Below are positions 36,706-47,385 of a stretch of 64,000 bases of DNA, in pieces. The stretch lies in assembly GCA_038503035.1 (NCBI GenBank), contig JAVSML010025175.1:62001-126000 (forward strand). Direction: 5' to 3'. Positions within the stretch are counted from its first letter, which is position 1. Every line of letters starts with the position of its first letter. The notes below the pieces were generated by a model. It did no database searches. It was given only the letters and a program-made list of their open reading frames with translations, and was not told the DNA's origin. The position numbers and the translations under genes are program-made. This DNA is from Crocodylus rhombifer. Lineage: Eukaryota > Chordata > Crocodylia > Crocodylidae.

Positions 36706-38320
36706 GTAGCTACTCTGTTGACAAAAGAAGGGAGTTGTTGCATTGCATATCGGGAGTGTATATGCTTGCTCTGAATTTCAGGAGATGAGAAGTAATTTTG
36801 CTGAATGTCTCGGAGTAAAAATGAAAGAGAAAAGAACAAAGTTGATTGTTTCATGGTATAGCTCTACCATAGGCCACCTAATAAGGAGCAAGCTGAGGAT
36901 GAGACTCTTTGGAGCAACTTTCAGAATTATTTGAAGGACTCAGCCTGAGGGTAACTTGACTTGAATTACCCAACTACATGGAAGAAAATCAATCTAGAAA
37001 GATGTGGACAGCCTATTGTGTTCTTGGAGTGTATTGGGAAAAACTTTTTGTTCCATATAGTGGAGACAGTTACAAGGGGAACATCTATTTTAAATTTGAT
37101 TCTGACAAACAGAAAAAGGAGGTTGCAAATCCCAGTGGAAGGTAATTTGGTTGAAGGTGATCACTTAATGGCAGCATTCGCTTTGCTATGAAAAAGATGA
37201 AGTGAGAGAAGCAGAATAAAATAACAGACCTCAAAAAAGTAGCCTCAAGAAGTTGGCAGGTAAAGACAATCAAGGGGATGAAAGATTGCAGAAGTGATGG
37301 CAGTTATTTAAAGAGATTACTTTAAAGGCGCAATAGCAAACTCTTTTCAGGCAGAGAACACAGCTGAGTAAGAGACCATTATGGCTGCAGCAGGAAGTCT
37401 TTATAAAGACCTGAGAATCAAAAAAGGAATCATACAAGAAGTGGAAACAGGGGACATGACTAAGGATAAATATAAAGGAATAACATAAACCTGTGATGAT
37501 AAAAGCAGAAAGGTTAAGTGTCAATTGAGTTGCAACTAGCAAGGGACATAAAAGATCATAAAAGAAGGTTTATAAATTTATAGAACTAAGATGTAGAGGA
37601 AGATAAGTATAGATCCATTATTAATGGGCAATGCAAAGAAACTGAAATATTCAATGCCTTCTTTGCTCTGATCTTCCAAAAAAAGAAGTTAACTGTGATC
37701 AGATGTCTGTGCAAGTAGTTTAACCCAGAGGGGAGGAATAAAAGCTGAAAGAACTTCAGTTATTTAGTCTGGAGAAGAGAAGACTGAGCAGAGATTTGTT
37801 ATCAGTCTTCAAATACGTGGAGGGTGATTTTGGAGAGGATGGAGATGGGTTTTTCTCCATGAGTACTGGGAACAGGACTAGGACCAATGGCCTCAAGGTT
37901 CAGCAGGGGAAATTTGGGTTGGAGATCATGAGAAAGTTAATGAGTATGAGGGTGGTTAAACATTGGAACAGGATACCTAGAGAAGTTCATCTAGGCTAGA
38001 TGAGTGGTACAGGGTTGGTTCACAAGCCAGATCCTATGGGATGGGACAGTCCATGGGTTGGATCCAGTGGAGGATCAGCATGCAGGGTCAACTGCAAACT
38101 AACCCTGCATGCTAGCAGGTCAGATCCAGCTGCAGTGCAATCCTGTGCCCATGACCATGTCATCTGACCCACAGAAATTCCCATGGGAAGCTGCCACCAC
38201 TCGCCTGCTGCCAAATTTCTGAACCTGTCTGGAGTCCCATGGGCTGGATTCAGCCCGCAGACCAGCAGTTAAGCACCCCTGGGTTAGACAGACACTTGGA
38301 TGAGATTGTACTTGACCCAG
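36706..38320 (+). pseudogene. old CR1-group LINE remnant, internally deleted and interrupted
   Basis: The endonuclease part is readable at 36850-37200: RPPNKEQAEDETLW, then LNYPTTW in place of GDFNYPDI, then ILNLILTNR and EGDHLM. A linker continues to about 37690. The RT core is missing. From 37745 the C-terminus is seen as LFSLEKRRLSRDLLSVFKYV and VVKHWNRIPREV. The hAT at 38001-38280 splits the end, which resumes with AGACAGACACTTGGATGAGA. It is a more diverged subfamily than the other CR1 copies here. Confidence 0.8.
38001..38280 (+). mobile_element. hAT-type MITE inserted in the old CR1 remnant
   Basis: CR1 likeness is broken exactly here. Flanks AGGCTAGA (37993-38000) and GGGTTAGA (38281-38288) agree at 6 of 8. 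The right end inverted reads AGGGGTGCTTAACTGC, and the interior has CATGGGCTGGATTCAGCCC as in other hAT pieces here. The left terminus is diverged. Confidence 0.65.
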
Positions 38321-38589
38321 AGGAACAGCAGAATGTGCGGCATTCTTCTGTCCCTGGTCCATTTTGTCCTGTATAGGGTTCTCCTCACCATCTTCATCCC
38401 CAGGAGGAGACACACATGGCTCATTGGATTCTGTGGGCAACTTGTTTTGTTGGGGGGGAAGCCCAATGCAGTGTAAAGGAGCACTAGTAGCAACACCATA
38501 TCCACGCGCATTATGCCCTCCCCCATCAACAAGCAGTCCCTGTTTCACCTTGGCCTGTCTTTTCCCATGCCCCCTGTGCCTTTAGTTGT

Positions 38590-41500
38590 GGCAAAAACTC
38601 TACCCTGAGGATTTTGCCCCCTCCCTGTGAGTGATTGAGACTCCAAGGGCCAACAGATCTCTGAGTTTACCCAGTATCATGCAGGTGCCTTTGCCCACAT
38701 TGAGCTTGGCTTCTGCCACTGCTTCACATATCTGTGTGTATTTCAGCAGTCTTTCAACTGCCCACTTATCCCTACACAGGACACTGAGGTCATCCATGTA
38801 GTCCAGGACTCTTGTTTCTTCCCTACTGCTACTAGGGATGGCCACTCCACTGATCCCAAGATCCCACCGGAGCTGCTGGGCCATCACACAGATGCAGAGG
38901 ATCAGGAGAGAGGGCATCCCTGCCAGATGCCCAATTCTACCACAGTCAGTGCGATCAGGACTTCATTTACAGAACCTGCTCCACCTTGGTGCTCACATCT
39001 ATGTACGGTGTCTTTATGCAGGCAATGAAACTTGGGGGTACTTCGATCTTCTTCAGTATCTTGAACAGGAAGAAGTGGGATACTTGATCATAGGCCTGCT
39101 CTAGGTTGAGGTTCAACATGGGGATGTTCTGCCCACTCTCCTGGTGGAACTGTAGTGCATCTTGCAGCTACAGCAGGGCTCTGGTGCCCTGGCATCACAC
39201 ACAACTGGTCCTCACGGATCACTGACCCTAGGACAGATTTGAAACATTTTGGTCAAGACTTTGGCCAGCAGCTTGTAATCAAAGTTCGGGGGGGGGGGGG
39301 GGAAGGAGGTTATGGGTTTCCAGTTCTTCAGGTCCTCCCTCAGACCCTTCTTGTAAAAGAAGGGTCATAAAGCCCCCGTCCATCCCCACACAAGCAGCCC
39401 TCCCAGTCCATCCCTAAAGACCTGCAGAGGTTAGGGCCTACTTGATCCCAGAAGGTGACTTAGTTTGCCCAAAGAGTTCTGTCTGCCCCAGAAATCTTAC
39501 CACTCTTGAAATTGTGCTGGATCTTGTAGATCTCCTCCATCATCCACTCCGCCACTCCACCTCTGCTTCTGTTTCTTGTCCTCTCCAAGGGCTCTAGTGA
39601 GTTCCTGTAGGCATTGGTGCAAGGCCTCTGGGTCCTCTGGATGAATGGTTATAGAACTCCTGTTAAAAGGTTGCCATCATCTCCAGAATTCCCTTATTCA
39701 GATGGTGCTCTACACCTGCTCCATCTCTCAAGCTGGTCATGGCCTCCCTCTTGGTCTTCTTCAACCTACTGAAGTAAGAAGACCATACCTCCCCCTCCTC
39801 CATCCAGGGGGCCCAGGTCTGGAAGGTCTTTCTGGTCTGTTTCCTGTACCGGCTCTGATCTAGGCCTTCACCTCCCATATAGCCTCCCTCACGTCCCACC
39901 CTGTAGCTGCCTGGTTGTGCAGGTTCTGTAACTTGCAGTTTAGCCATTTGTAGTGCCTCCTTTAGAACTGCGCTTGCCTTCTGCCAGGCTGCTAGAAGAA
40001 GGCCTTCATCCTCTCCTTAATGCTGGCCCACCACTCAATTTGGTTCTGATACCCAGTTCTGAGGGTTCTCTACCCTGCATAGTGTAACAGGAGGGCATCC
40101 TAGGGGTTGCTGTGCTCTCCCCTAGTGCCCCCTTTATCGAGCCAAGTTAGCCTAAATGCACCCTCAAGTCTCACCCGCCACATCTTTGATGTTAATGTAT
40201 AATGGGGAGGCTGCCTTTCCGTCATCTTGGACACAGTTATCCTGTTGCACACTGGCCCAGTTCTGTAATGAGTGTTTCTGTACACCCCAGCCTTATGGGC
40301 TATGCGTGGCTCCAGCCACCCTTTTACCACACCCCAAGCCTCGCTGCCCCCTCTCTGGGGCTTCTCACTGCCCTCCCTCTGGGGCTGGGGCTCCCATGCT
40401 GCTGTGGGTCCCCTATGAGGCCTCCTTCAATCCCTGATAGCCTCACCCAAACCTCCAGTTAAACAGCAAACAAAACACTAGTCCCTGAGCTATAACATAA
40501 ATTCATGCCACTTGGCTAAAACATCATTTGAGCCACCCCAAGGGTGCTCCATCTCTCACCAGGATCAAGCTGTTTGTGCATTCAGGCCTCTTCCCTTTAC
40601 TTGCTCAAACAGAGCTCCTTCCCCCTTAGCTGCCAGCAGGGAACTTCCCACCTGGCCTCAGCCCTGGGGTTTAAATGGGAGCCAGGCCCTGCCCCTTCCA
40701 GTCAGCTGACTGCTAACAGGTGTGGGTCACTGGCTCCCTCCGGTTCCCCTAGCAACTTGTGCCTGGGCTCCTTCCTCACTGCTCCAAAACTAGCAGGCAC
40801 CTTAGTGCCCTGCTACACATAGCATTGCTTGAAGTCCCACAGGATCTTTTCATCTTCCAGGAAGCTCACGGTTAGCTTCTACACCCCTCTGCCCCTCTCT
40901 AGTTGCCCCCCATATTTCTGCCCGTACTGTTTGGATGCAGCAGTCTGAGAAGCAGATAGCAGAAGCAGATGGGCTTTCACTCCTTTCCACCCCTTGGGGA
41001 GGAAAGCAAAGTCTATCTGTTATTTTGTGTCCCACTCAGGGTCTACCCAGGTGAAATTTTCCCTGGGGCCCTGGGCTCCTATGTTCACATCCACCAGACT
41101 ATGGTTACAGAGAAGCTTCTTCAGCAGCCTGGAGGATCTGTTCAGGCCCATTTTGGGGTTCTGCTCATTCTGTTTCCTTCATCAGTCATGCAGCTGAAAA
41201 CCCCTACAGTCACCACTGGTTGGATACTCAGTATTGTCAGTCATGTTTTCCAGAAAGGTGCACCTCATTTCCTTGTTCACCAGTGCATATACATTCACCA
41301 GCTCAAAAGGTACCTCTTCTGCCTGCAATCATTTCTCTGTGTTGCAGGGGTTGCACTCTATCTCCTTTCAGGATTGTGACATCAGCAGCCTTATTGTAGA
41401 TGTGATATCTTTTATTAGACCAACACAGCTACAACCAAAAACCCACCATCAGCTTTATTGTCATCAGATCCAGTCCACATGGACTTACCATTGGCTAGTA

Positions 41501-41650
41501 TCTCTCAAACAAAGCATAGTTTTTGAACTAGACAAGGTGCAATCCTGGAGACAAATGATGTTTGCCTCCAGCTGGTCCAGGCATTGCTGAATTGTGTCCC
41601 ATTTTTCTTTTTTTACTAGGCTTTTTACATTCACTGTGGCTATTTCTATC
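38590..41650 (-). pseudogene. Tx1-like ORF2 remnant (endonuclease, RT with YMDD)
   Basis: The endonuclease N-terminus reads TVNVKSLVKKEKWDTIQQCL, then LEANIICLQDC, at about 41640-41530; this matches the first strand and the metal-binding LQE block, here LQD. The RT catalytic box is YMDD at 38789-38800, in VLDYMDDLSVLCRDKWAVER, followed by a helix like VAEAKLNVGKGTCMILG, as in other RTs after the active site. Frames are broken throughout. The region between holds a solo LTR. No C-terminal domain beyond about 38590 was recognised. Confidence 0.6.
40083..40817 (-). mobile_element. solo LTR with 5-bp target duplication
   Basis: The element is bounded by TGTAACAGG and CCTGCTACA, an imperfect inverted pair with TG/CA ends, and flanked on both sides by CATAG (40078-40082 and 40818-40822). 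It splits the Tx1-like LINE. The minus strand begins TGTAGCAGGGCACTAAGG, like the LTR candidate at 25494, and has a TATA-like CATTTAAACCCC near 40675. That suggests minus orientation. No internal retroviral coding remains, as expected after LTR-LTR recombination. Confidence 0.8.
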
Positions 41651-41699
41651 CTTATGATGCAGGCTGTGCAGGGAGTGGCTGCCACTTTTGCTTCCTCAC

Positions 41700-43040
41700 T
41701 ATTTACTGTCTTTGGGTCTTTCCTTAGGCTTGGGTTTTTCCCTAGTCTGCTGGGTTATCTTTGGGCTTTGGGTTCCTTTCTTTTTGTGGGGGAGAGGTTC
41801 TGTGATGCAAGGTGCCACCAAGGACCTATTTCTTGTTCCCAGTCACCCTATTCCATTTACTCAGTCTGAAAGATTACCAGCCTGTTCCATAACCACTTCC
41901 GTCTCAAAGCTGGGGCCTTCTCGAGTTTCTTGTGTTCTCTCCACATCTTCTTCTGCAGTGGCTAACCCCCACTTATATCCCTCTGGCTCCTTTACTGCAC
42001 CTGTCAGGTTCTGCATCATTTGCTTAATCTATTTTAAGTTTTCCTGGTAGTCTTGGGAGGGGGAGAGGTCTTCTTCTTCTGGGGCACCCCCCGTTTTCTG
42101 TTCCCTCCTCTGTCTTCCTCTTCCTCCCTTTTGCTCTCTGCTACTGTTAGGGGGCTTGGTTGGGGGATGGGCAGCTGTTGTGGGGGTTGCAGTTTCCCTT
42201 TTCCTATCCTTCTTCACTGCATTTACATTGGATCCCAGACACTCCTTAAAGACATACTCCTCCTCCCTGCAAGGGTTGCAGCACCACTCTTTCTTGCTAT
42301 TTTCAGCCACGTGTCCTTTTTCATTGCAGATAGCACATACTTTCACTTTGCATTGTGCTAGCAAATGCCCCTTTCCCCCATATTTGTGGCACAGTTTGGG
42401 ATGTGTCTAATATTGCACACAGCCTCTGGGAGGCCCAGGGAGATTGCTGGGGTGGAGGTGCTGAAATTCGCCTGGGTTTTCAGTTTTGTTTTTTACTGTT
42501 ATTTTAACCTTCCAGGCACCAGTCCATAGCCCCACTTTATCTAAAGACTTCCTCCACTCTCCTCACTTTTTCACAGTGTCTCTGCATCCAAAATGCACAT
42601 CCTCCTTCCCTCTCTCTCCAGTAAACATTTGAATGGTCATCATCTTTTCTTTCCATGTGTCTCCTCCAGCAAAAACAAAAGCCTTTATTTTGGGATCTCC
42701 CCTGACCAGCTTGAGCAGGTGGCAGAAATCCAAACTGCTCTCCAGATTCCTGAAACCCAGAGTCCACTCTGACCCACCAGGCAGTCAAATGAGACACTGT
42801 AAATTTTTCATCTCTGCCTTAATTAGCTCCCTCATGATCTTGAGTGCAAAGTCCTCTTTCCCCATGGCATCCAGCATCTGTCCTAGGTGCAAGTATCTGT
42901 TCCTCACTCAGAACTTCACCAGGTAGTGTCTTCTTCTCTTTGTCGTGTTGCACTCCAGCTTCCAACCCGGGGTCCTGGGACTCCTGGAATGGGGGTCCTT
43001 GCTTTGCCCCCCCCCCCACAAGCATGGCGGCAGGTCAAAG
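41700..43040 (-). pseudogene. ORF1-like remnant with CCHC zinc knuckles
   Basis: Near 42400-42230 the minus strand reads CHKYGGKGHLLAQC, CAICNEKGHVAENS and CCNPCREEEYVFKEC, three consecutive zinc-knuckle units with one or two metal ligands lost in each of the first two. Such knuckles bind nucleic acid in retroelement ORF1 or Gag proteins. A polar proline-rich tail follows (ATPTTAAHPPTKPP). The upstream frames (42797-42537 and 43025-42819, minus) probably encode the rest in broken form. Confidence 0.55.
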
Positions 43041-43154
43041 TTCACTAACTGAACTGATAAGAACAGATTTACTTTTATCAGTGAATGTTAAAAGGGGAAT
43101 TTACAAAGTTGAATGGGTAGAAGGAAATATAATGACTCAGATGAGGGTGGCTAC

Positions 43155-43707
43155 CAGGGGGTGTGCACAATGGCACCATTCCATTTTACCTTGAGTTTCA
43201 ACAGTTCAATGGAACAGCATTCCATTTTGAATTTCATTTCGATTTGAAACAGCTGTCCCATTTCTTTCCATCGAAACTGAAAGGCTGTTTCAATGTTGTT
43301 TCGATGTTTCACTGGGGACAAGAAGTCAGGCCAGCTGGGCTGACTTCCCGTCCCCAGTGCTAGATCACTCTGGGGGCAGGGAGTCAGCTCGGGAGTCTGC
43401 TCAGCTGGGCTGACTCCCAGACCCTGGCGTGATCTAGTGCTGGGGATGGGAAGTTAGCCCAGTTGGGCTGACTTCCTGACCATGGCATGATCAAGCACTG
43501 CAGATGGGAAGTCAGCCCAGCTGGGCTGAGTTTGTTTTCCTAGCGCTATGGTCGAAACGTTTGACTTTTGAAATGTTTCAACTAGTCTCGTTTTGTTTCA
43601 AGGCTGTTTCACAGCCCTTTGTTTTATTTTGATTTTGCTGTTTTGACCTCAAAACAAGTTGAAACAGTGTCAAAGTGAAATGGCCAGTGAAATTTCGCAC
43701 AGCCGTA
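43155..43707 (+). mobile_element. hAT-type element with perfect 8-bp target duplication
   Basis: GTGGCTAC flanks it exactly (43147-43154 and 43708-43715). The ends are CAGGGGGTGTGCACAATGG and, inverted, TACGGCTGTGCGAAATTTC. The outer parts are rich in TTTCGA/TTTCAA words. The core (about 43318-43545) holds about four diverged tandem units of 55-65 bases, each centred on a palindrome such as GTCAGCCCAGCTGGGCTGAC. No coding capacity. Confidence 0.88.
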
Positions 43708-44169
43708 GTGGCTACACACTATGTGGTGGGAAGTGGGGGGAAGACACTACTAAGTTACATAGTAAGAGTGTAGCCTACTTGGCCCAGAGGTGGGTTGGGA
43801 TGGGCGGTAGGGGAGCTAGGGATACAACACTTACCAAGAAGAGGGGATACAGAATGCCCTGCACAAGGAAGCTGCTTCATTACAAAGTGGTGGGTTCTAA
43901 AGAGTACACACATGTACGAAGGGATACAATTGTGGGGCTGAGGGAGAGTTCAGACATGAGAGTTTTCAGTCACAATCCATTGGAAGGAGCTGTTCAGGCA
44001 GTCCCTCTGGGTCACTTCCAGCCAGTGGTCTGTTGGCGTCCACATACCAGCACTCACCTATGATATGTTTGACATAGCTGTCTCTAGGTGTCTGTACTCC
44101 TGATATTAGCCCACAAGATGCCAAGAAGTGATACTTGAATGAGAAGGCTTAGTCCAGTGTGGTTCTGGA

Positions 44170-44236
44170 GCAGGGAACAGGAACAGATGACCTCATAAGG
44201 TCCCTTCCAGCCCTGCATTTCTGTGATCCTATGAGC
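44170..44236 (+). mobile_element. CR1 3' tail fragment
   Basis: GATGACCTCATAAGGTCCCT then TCCAGCCCTGCATTTCTGTG and ATCCTATGA match the CR1 3' end. Only the last 65-70 bases are clear. Confidence 0.65.
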
Positions 44237-44394
44237 CTAAGTCTGGAGGAATTTCAAGTGTCATGGAAGATGGAATTAGAATGTAGAAGGCTCTTGATAA
44301 AGTAGACAGAGGATCTAAAATCAACAAGCAACAATGTAGTAAAGGTAAGTATAAAGTACTGCAGTTTGGAGGGGGAAATGAAATGCACAAGTGC
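44237..44394. other. unassigned
   Basis: Short stretch between a CR1 tail and a MIR-like piece. Nothing recognised. Confidence 0.35.
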
Positions 44395-44530
44395 AACACA
44401 GATAATTTTATCTCTGAGGATGAGGTATATGGGGTTTAATTGGCATAAGGTCCAAAAAGGGTCAGTGGCAGAGCCAGAACTTGACTCCAAATGTCCTAAA
44501 TCCCACTCCAATGCTGTGACTTTGAATTCA
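44395..44530 (-). mobile_element. MIR-type SINE fragment, antisense
   Basis: The minus strand reads GTCACAGCATTGGAGTGGGA then TCTGGCTCTGCCACTGACCC, matching the head and core of a MIR. The 3' part is diverged. Confidence 0.55.
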
Positions 44531-45057
44531 TACTTTTTCCTGTCTGAGTAAAACATTTAACTACACAAGCAGCTTTGTTCCAGTTTACCGCAACAGCAAG
44601 AAGTAGCTTTGGACAGAAAGTGAAGTTGTAAACAACCATAATTCCAGATCCTTCCAGTGTTTGGCAGAACTTAAAGAGATGTCTGGCTCATAATTACAGA
44701 ACATATTTGAGCAATACAAAAAGGGGTTTCTTCAACCAGAATTATGGCAGCTAAAACAAAAAGATTAGCTAAAGCAGATTGTCAATAGTAATTTCCTTCC
44801 TTTTCCACTTACACCTGTCTTATCTTCTAGGAAATGCTGCCAAGATTAAGTTGCTCCAACAGATTCTATTGCAACCGACTGTTCAACATGTTACAAAGTA
44901 AATTGTCCCTCAAGTGAAACTCATAACATTCTAATTTTCAAGTTAGGAACATAGGGTAATTCAGACTGCACAAAACAGTCTGCTTAGTACAGCTCTTTAA
45001 ACAACTCTTTTAAACTAGCACTGAAGTTGTTCCTGACTTCAGCAGCTATGCTCCACT
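44531..45057. other. unassigned, non-coding
   Basis: Nothing recognised before the next MITE. Confidence 0.35.
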
Positions 45058-45472
45058 GGGTGCATCTACATGTGCGCTTTACTGCAAGTTGACTAATTAA
45101 CTCCACCTACATGTGTGCCCATATTAGGGTGCAGTAACTGAATTAACTCCACCATAGGATAGTACTGTCTGAGACAAATATTATCCTACAATGGAATAAT
45201 TTATGCCACTGCAATACACGTGTAGATGGTGACAGGGGCTGGCTGGGACATGTGGGTGCTACAGTGCAGGGGCTGCCTGATGGCTAGCCCTGCAATGTAG
45301 CACCCACATGCCTCAGCCAGCCCCTCCACTACCCAGAGCCTGAGACTGATCCCCCAAGCCCTATACCAGCCGAGGGCTGCTCCACCAAATGCTGCACCCA
45401 GGAGCAGCTGACTCCAGCACAAACTACACCAGAGTTTATTGCATTGAATTAATTGCTCATGTAGATGGACCC
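45058..45472 (+). mobile_element. MITE flanked by ACT, TIR GGGTSCATCTACATG
   Basis: The left end GGGTGCATCTACATGTGCGC and the inverted right end GGGTCCATCTACATGAGC form a 15-bp terminal repeat. ACT flanks both sides (45055-45057 and 45473-45475). A 3-bp duplication suits the PIF/Harbinger group. Inside, about 45234-45331 folds into a stem: GGGGCTGGCTGGGACATGTG and GGTGCTACA recur inverted as TGTAGCACC and CACATGCCTCAGCCAGCCCC. No coding. Confidence 0.75.
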
Positions 45473-45559
45473 ACTGTGTGGCACAAAGCATCCCCAAATT
45501 TGGCAGATCCATCTGCACTTTGTTCAGGGAAATCTTGGTGGCATATGGAATCAGAGTAG

Positions 45560-45730
45560 GAATGAACCTGAGAGAGCCATAAGTCAATGCCTCTGCCCAG
45601 ATGCAGGAGGTACTGTTCTTAAATCACTGCAGACAGATTCCTATTCAACTTCTTTAAAACTTCCAAAGAAGAAGATTCCAGAACTTCCCTCAGCAATTCC
45701 CTGTCAAGTTAGTGGCTCCATCCTTATCCT
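45560..45730 (-). mobile_element. old CR1/L3-like 3' region fragment, antisense
   Basis: Words such as TCCTATTCAACTTCTTTAAA then CTTCCAAAGAAGAAGATTCC and CCTCAGCAATTCCCTGTC resemble the antisense 3' part of old CR1-group LINEs, which covers the C-terminal RT region. The copy is diverged and its limits are approximate. Confidence 0.45.
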
Positions 45731-46114
45731 CATTTTGACTCCCAGCATAGAAAGCATGCTCAGGGGAAACGATTAATGACTGATAAATCCCTATGTCCCT
45801 ATGATCCCTGTTATGGCACACTAATACTCTTGGCAACAGGGTATAAGAGCAGCTAGCGGGTGACTAACAAAAGCCAAAAGCTTGACCAGTCCCTGACCAA
45901 ATCTAGAATAAAAGGAACATGAAAGAAGTCCCTTGTGCCCTCCAGGAATCTAGAAAAGATGGAAGCTGAGGTATTTTGTGGGGCTGGTGACTTAACAGCA
46001 CCTGGCTTAGTGTGTGAAATTGGTTGAGTCTGTCAGTATTAATTATTTGGTCTTCAGTATTCTGCAGCTTGCTTTAAAAATGAATGTTTTGCACATAAAA
46101 GACATCACAAGTTG
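45731..46114. other. unassigned
   Basis: No feature supported. Confidence 0.4.
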
Positions 46115-46374
46115 TTGGAGAGTAGGTTTAGATTAGACATCCATAAGAACTACTTCACAGTGAGGGTGGCTAGGATCTGGAACCAACTTCCAAGGGAAGT
46201 GTTGCTGGCTCCTACCCTGGGGGTCTTTAAGAGGAGGCTTGATGCCTACCTAGCTGGGATCATTTGAGCCGGGTTTTGTTTTGTTTCATTTTTTCCTGCC
46301 CTGGCAGGGGGTCAGACTTGAAGATCTATAAGGTCTCTTCCAACCCTGCTTCTATGATTCTATGATTCTATGAT
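46115..46374 (+). mobile_element. CR1 3' end, 260 bp
   Basis: This starts in the C-terminal codons (RFRLDIHKNYFTVRVARIWNQLP equivalent) and reaches the stop and tail, ending in three copies of ATTCTATG. The tail matches the copy at 50833-51364. It is strongly 5'-truncated. Confidence 0.88.
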
Positions 46375-47299
46375 CAGAAGGGATGAGAATGGGCAGATAG
46401 CTGATAACTGAGTAGATAATAAGGATAGCTATAAGTTGGAGAGTAACTTAGTTATTTGGGACAGGAGGCCTCCACAGTGATGTTCAAACTAACTGATGTT
46501 CAAATATAATGATTTGATTATTACCTGATACTAGCACCCATGACTGTAAATATAATGAGAATCAGAGAAACAACTTGCTTGCATAACAATATCTTGGAAG
46601 CTGCATTTGGGCATGTCCATCTAGTGCATGGTGGTTGTACCCCAACACAAGTCTGAGTAGATACACTTCAGCCTGATAACTGGTATCTGCTGTCTATGTT
46701 GTACTGACCAAGCTAATGCAAGACAGGGCCCAGCTATACTCAAAATCCTGCCCACCTTGTTTCAGAATCACTGGCTTATGCTGTAACCCCCTGAGGAAGA
46801 AACTGTCTCTTAAAAGCTATCCACAGATATTTAGGTCAACCTTGCACTTGCCTTCAACCAGCCCAAGCCACATAATGCTGTTCTTCCATATCTTGCCTTG
46901 CACTCTGCGCCAAACACGTCCAAACTGTGGAGAGCCCATTTATGTATGGACTACTTGTCTCTCCTTCCATGTTTGGCTTTACTTACAGGCAGAGGAAAAG
47001 AAAAGAAATAAGGCGTAGAAGTTCCAGAAGTTGGAAATATTGAATTGGGCAATTTCTGCTCTAGGACTGCTTGCACTAAGGTTTGCAGTTCCCAAGCAAG
47101 TTCCAAAAAGTATAGGAAGGAGCAGGCAAGGAGATAAATAGAACAGGGCTGACCCTCACACTGTGAAGTTCAACAGAGCTGCCAGGGTCAGGCTGCAAGG
47201 GAATAGGCTCAGGGGCTTCCATTGTAGATGGTTGGCAGATGTTAACTTGAGGGCAGTCTTAAGGCTGACCCCATCTAGGGGTGTTGACATAGCCTCACA
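46375..47299. other. unassigned, non-coding
   Basis: No exon supported. CCTGAGGAAGAAACTGTC and AAAAGCTATCCACAGATATT near 46790-46835 may be an old relative of the TTTATTAGACCAAC repeat read on the other strand. Confidence 0.35.
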
Positions 47300-47385
47300 C
47301 TCTTGTTTGCACAGCACCTACCACAATGGGATATCAATCTGAGGCCATTAAACTTTGATAAGATACTAATAATGTATTGCTTGTT
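47300..47385 (+). repeat. SINE/LINE 3' tail-like fragment
   Basis: TTTGCACAGCACCTACCACA followed by ATGGGATATC and AATAATG resembles the conserved tail found on MIR/CORE-SINEs and their LINE partners (GCACCTAGCACAATGGGG). Only the tail is seen. Confidence 0.4.

Larger units (their letters stand above)
38321..43050 (-). mobile_element. Tx1-like LINE (L1 group), decayed, interrupted by a solo LTR
   Basis: On the minus strand the order is: an ORF1-like region with CCHC knuckles (about 43.0-42.0 kb), an endonuclease start (41.64 kb), and an RT with YMDD (38.8 kb). CCHC knuckles in ORF1 ahead of an endonuclease-RT ORF2 are typical of Tx1-like elements, and unlike CR1, whose ORF1 has an esterase. 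The 3' limit is unclear; likeness ends between 38.59 and 38.32 kb. The 735-bp LTR at 40083-40817 lies inside. A G-run (39292-39302) and a fragment of the TTTTATTAGACCAAC repeat (41404-41440) also interrupt it. Clade placement is by recognition only. Confidence 0.6.

Noticed and set aside
36158..36709. 183-codon plus-strand frame as a gene
   Set aside because: It lies in the GC-rich interior of the hAT element and runs into its right terminal repeat, with opposed frames of similar length.
38600..38917. YMDD-containing frame as a hepadnavirus or LTR-element polymerase
   Set aside because: Its position downstream of an endonuclease start and CCHC ORF1-like region on the same strand fits a non-LTR LINE better. 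No protease, RNase H or integrase is seen.
43318..43545. Spaced palindromic repeats resembling a CRISPR array
   Set aside because: The units are diverged, the spacers are not unique equal-length segments, and the block sits inside a eukaryotic hAT element.
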